DNA from: Bacillus sp. FJAT-25509
GTDB lineage: Bacteria > Bacillota > Bacilli > Bacillales > Bacillaceae_G
DNA: 64,000 nt
Assembly (NCBI RefSeq): GCF_001420605.1
Contig: NZ_LJIZ01000003.1
Coordinates: forward strand, 62,001 to 126,000
Direction of reading: 5' to 3'
Of this stretch, positions 63,101 to 64,000 are shown one piece after another. The stretch's first letter is position 1, and each line of letters opens with the position of its first letter. A model generated the notes under the pieces. It saw only the letters and a list, made by a program, of their open reading frames with translations, was not told the DNA's origin and searched no databases. Both the position numbers and the translations under genes were made by a program.

Positions 63101-63460
63101 ATGATGGAAGGTTTACATTTTTTAAAAGAGCATCTATGTATGTTAGAAGAAAAATTGCTTAAACCAGAGATTCGCACTTCACAAACTGAATTAAAAAATT
63201 TACTAGCTGATGAATTTTTTGAATTCGGGAGTTCAGGAAGAGTTTTATATAAAGATGATCAATTAGAAAATGGCATTGGAATCGTAAAAATGACATTAAG
63301 TGATTTTGAAATTCATCCATTATCAGAAGAAATTACCTTAGTGACTTATCGAATATTTAATGAAGTAAAAAAACAACATTCCTTACGTAATTCAATTTGG
63401 AAGTTTAAAGATGGTCAATGGAAGATGTATTTCCATCAGGGTACACCAACAGAGTTTTAG
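63101..63460 (+). CDS. SnoaL/DUF4440-like NTF2-fold protein
   Basis: 119 residues. An N-terminal helix pair (LHFLKEHLCMLEEKLL) is followed by LLADEFFEFGSSGRVLYKDD and a beta-sheet ending RNSIWKFKDGQWKMYFHQGTPT. This is the NTF2-like cone fold typical of small DUF4440 proteins. Function unknown. It begins 38 bp after proS with GAAGGTGA before the ATG, so it may be cotranscribed. Confidence 0.75.
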   Translation: MMEGLHFLKEHLCMLEEKLLKPEIRTSQTELKNLLADEFFEFGSSGRVLYKDDQLENGIGIVKMTLSDFEIHPLSEEITLVTYRIFNEVKKQHSLRNSIWKFKDGQWKMYFHQGTPTEF

Positions 63461-63483
63461 GTAAATTTATAAGTAAAATAATC

Positions 63484-63519
63484 AAAAGAGCACGAATCCT
63501 TCGATTTGTGTTCTTTTTG
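63484..63519 (+). terminator. intrinsic terminator
   Basis: AAAAGAGCACGAATC pairs with GATTTGTGTTCTTTT (two mismatches) around CTTC. Confidence 0.75.
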
Positions 63520-63616
63520 TTAGATAGATCATTTAATTTTCTCTAATTTCTCAATATCAAATTATTTCCAAGTTTGTGGTAAGATAATGTAAGAATGATT
63601 AGGTAAGGAGAACAAA

Positions 63617-63847
63617 ATGTATTTAACAATTAAAGAAACAGCGGAATACTTAGATCTTGAAGAATCCTATATAAACCAATTAATTCAAGAACGAAAAATA
63701 AGAGCAGTCCATGATGGTGAGCAATATTTAATCTACAAAGAGCAATTTAATAATCATTTAGAACAAATGGAAAAAGCAAAAAAAATGATTGCTGATTACT
63801 ATAACGAACCAATTCCTGAAGACCCAGACGTAAAAGACGAAGACTAA
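63617..63847 (+). CDS. excisionase-like small HTH protein
   Basis: 76 residues. The N-terminal half reads LTIKETAEYLDLEESYINQLIQERKIRAV, followed by HDGEQYLIYKEQF, the MerR-type winged HTH of the excisionase (HTH_17) family. An acidic tail follows (IPEDPDVKDED). Such stand-alone proteins occur widely in Bacillus chromosomes without an integrase. Role unknown. AAGGAGA precedes the ATG. Nothing recognisable follows to the window end. Confidence 0.75.
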   Translation: MYLTIKETAEYLDLEESYINQLIQERKIRAVHDGEQYLIYKEQFNNHLEQMEKAKKMIADYYNEPIPEDPDVKDED

Positions 63848-64000
63848 CATAAATTCAGATTGTAAGAGGGTTGCTATTACAAGTTACTTTTTTCGATCTG
63901 ATTTTTTGCGTTTTTATGTTTTAAATGAAATTCAACAAAAATTTATTAACTGGAAATAATTCACAATTGATTACTTCATACAAATTGTATACATTATTAT

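Overview
The window is AT-rich DNA (roughly one-third G+C by eye) with strong AGGAGG-type ribosome binding sites, frequent TTG/GTG starts and many short intrinsic terminators. Its genes most resemble those of Bacillus subtilis and the Bacillus cereus group: dbpA/yxiN, ppaC, bmr with bmrR, the ydeB CarD-like gene, yhfUTS, a bacillithiol-transferase-like DinB gene, dlt genes and a T-box-controlled proS. I infer a chromosomal segment of a low-G+C member of the Bacillaceae (a Gottfriedia/Bacillus-like organism is my guess, not proven). I saw no rRNA, tRNA, CRISPR array, complete insertion sequence or plasmid origin.

Layout. 1-7.7 kb: the end of a paiB-like gene, heme O synthase (ctaB), a small membrane protein behind a 20-codon leader ORF, a structured palindrome between two identical terminators, a short pyruvate kinase, small genes and two decayed genes. 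7.8-25 kb: ordinary chromosomal genes (dbpA, deoD with a divergent GntR regulator, gpmA, a MATE pump, ppaC, a LMW-phosphatase-like gene apparently starting at ATT, acetyltransferases, an ECM4-type GST, an LLM flavin oxidoreductase, a cupredoxin) ending in the bmr-bmrR multidrug pair with a recognisable 19-bp-spacer BmrR promoter. 25.5-29.1 kb: a DUF2089/SHOCT three-gene operon, then a tyrosine recombinase divergent from a protein with two excisionase-like HTH domains. 29-34 kb: threonine aldolase, small orphan genes and an AbrB-family membrane protein.

34-40 kb is a cell-envelope region with an unusual dlt arrangement. dltX, dltB and dltD lie on the minus strand. dltC lies on the plus strand, behind a decayed dltA. 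Upstream of dltX on the same strand are a PAP2 phosphatase and a fusion of DedA to a PAP2-like domain that has lost its catalytic motifs. 40-44.7 kb: a ROK repressor, a VOC protein and an MFS transporter that share an operator palindrome, and an NAD-dependent epimerase controlled through a MerR-type promoter. 44.7-47 kb: two nearly identical csp genes inside a duplicated block of about 370 bp that flanks a CarD-like regulator. 47-53.7 kb: a MarR-ABC exporter operon with tandem operators, a rifamycin phosphotransferase-like gene (rph) and a LysE/RhtB exporter. 54-57.5 kb: bioY, an acyl-CoA ligase and a thiolase (yhfU-yhfT-yhfS order) behind a BirA-like operator. 58-64 kb: VanZ, DUF3900 and EamA genes, then proS behind a T-box leader whose antiterminator/terminator module occurs twice.

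Recurring themes are self-contained regulator/efflux units (bmr/bmrR, MarR/ABC, ROK/MFS, MerR/epimerase), several fresh-looking pseudogenes (VOC, LppY/LpqO-type, dltA, LysE, GNAT), and three genes or remnants whose conserved first codon is ATT instead of ATG.
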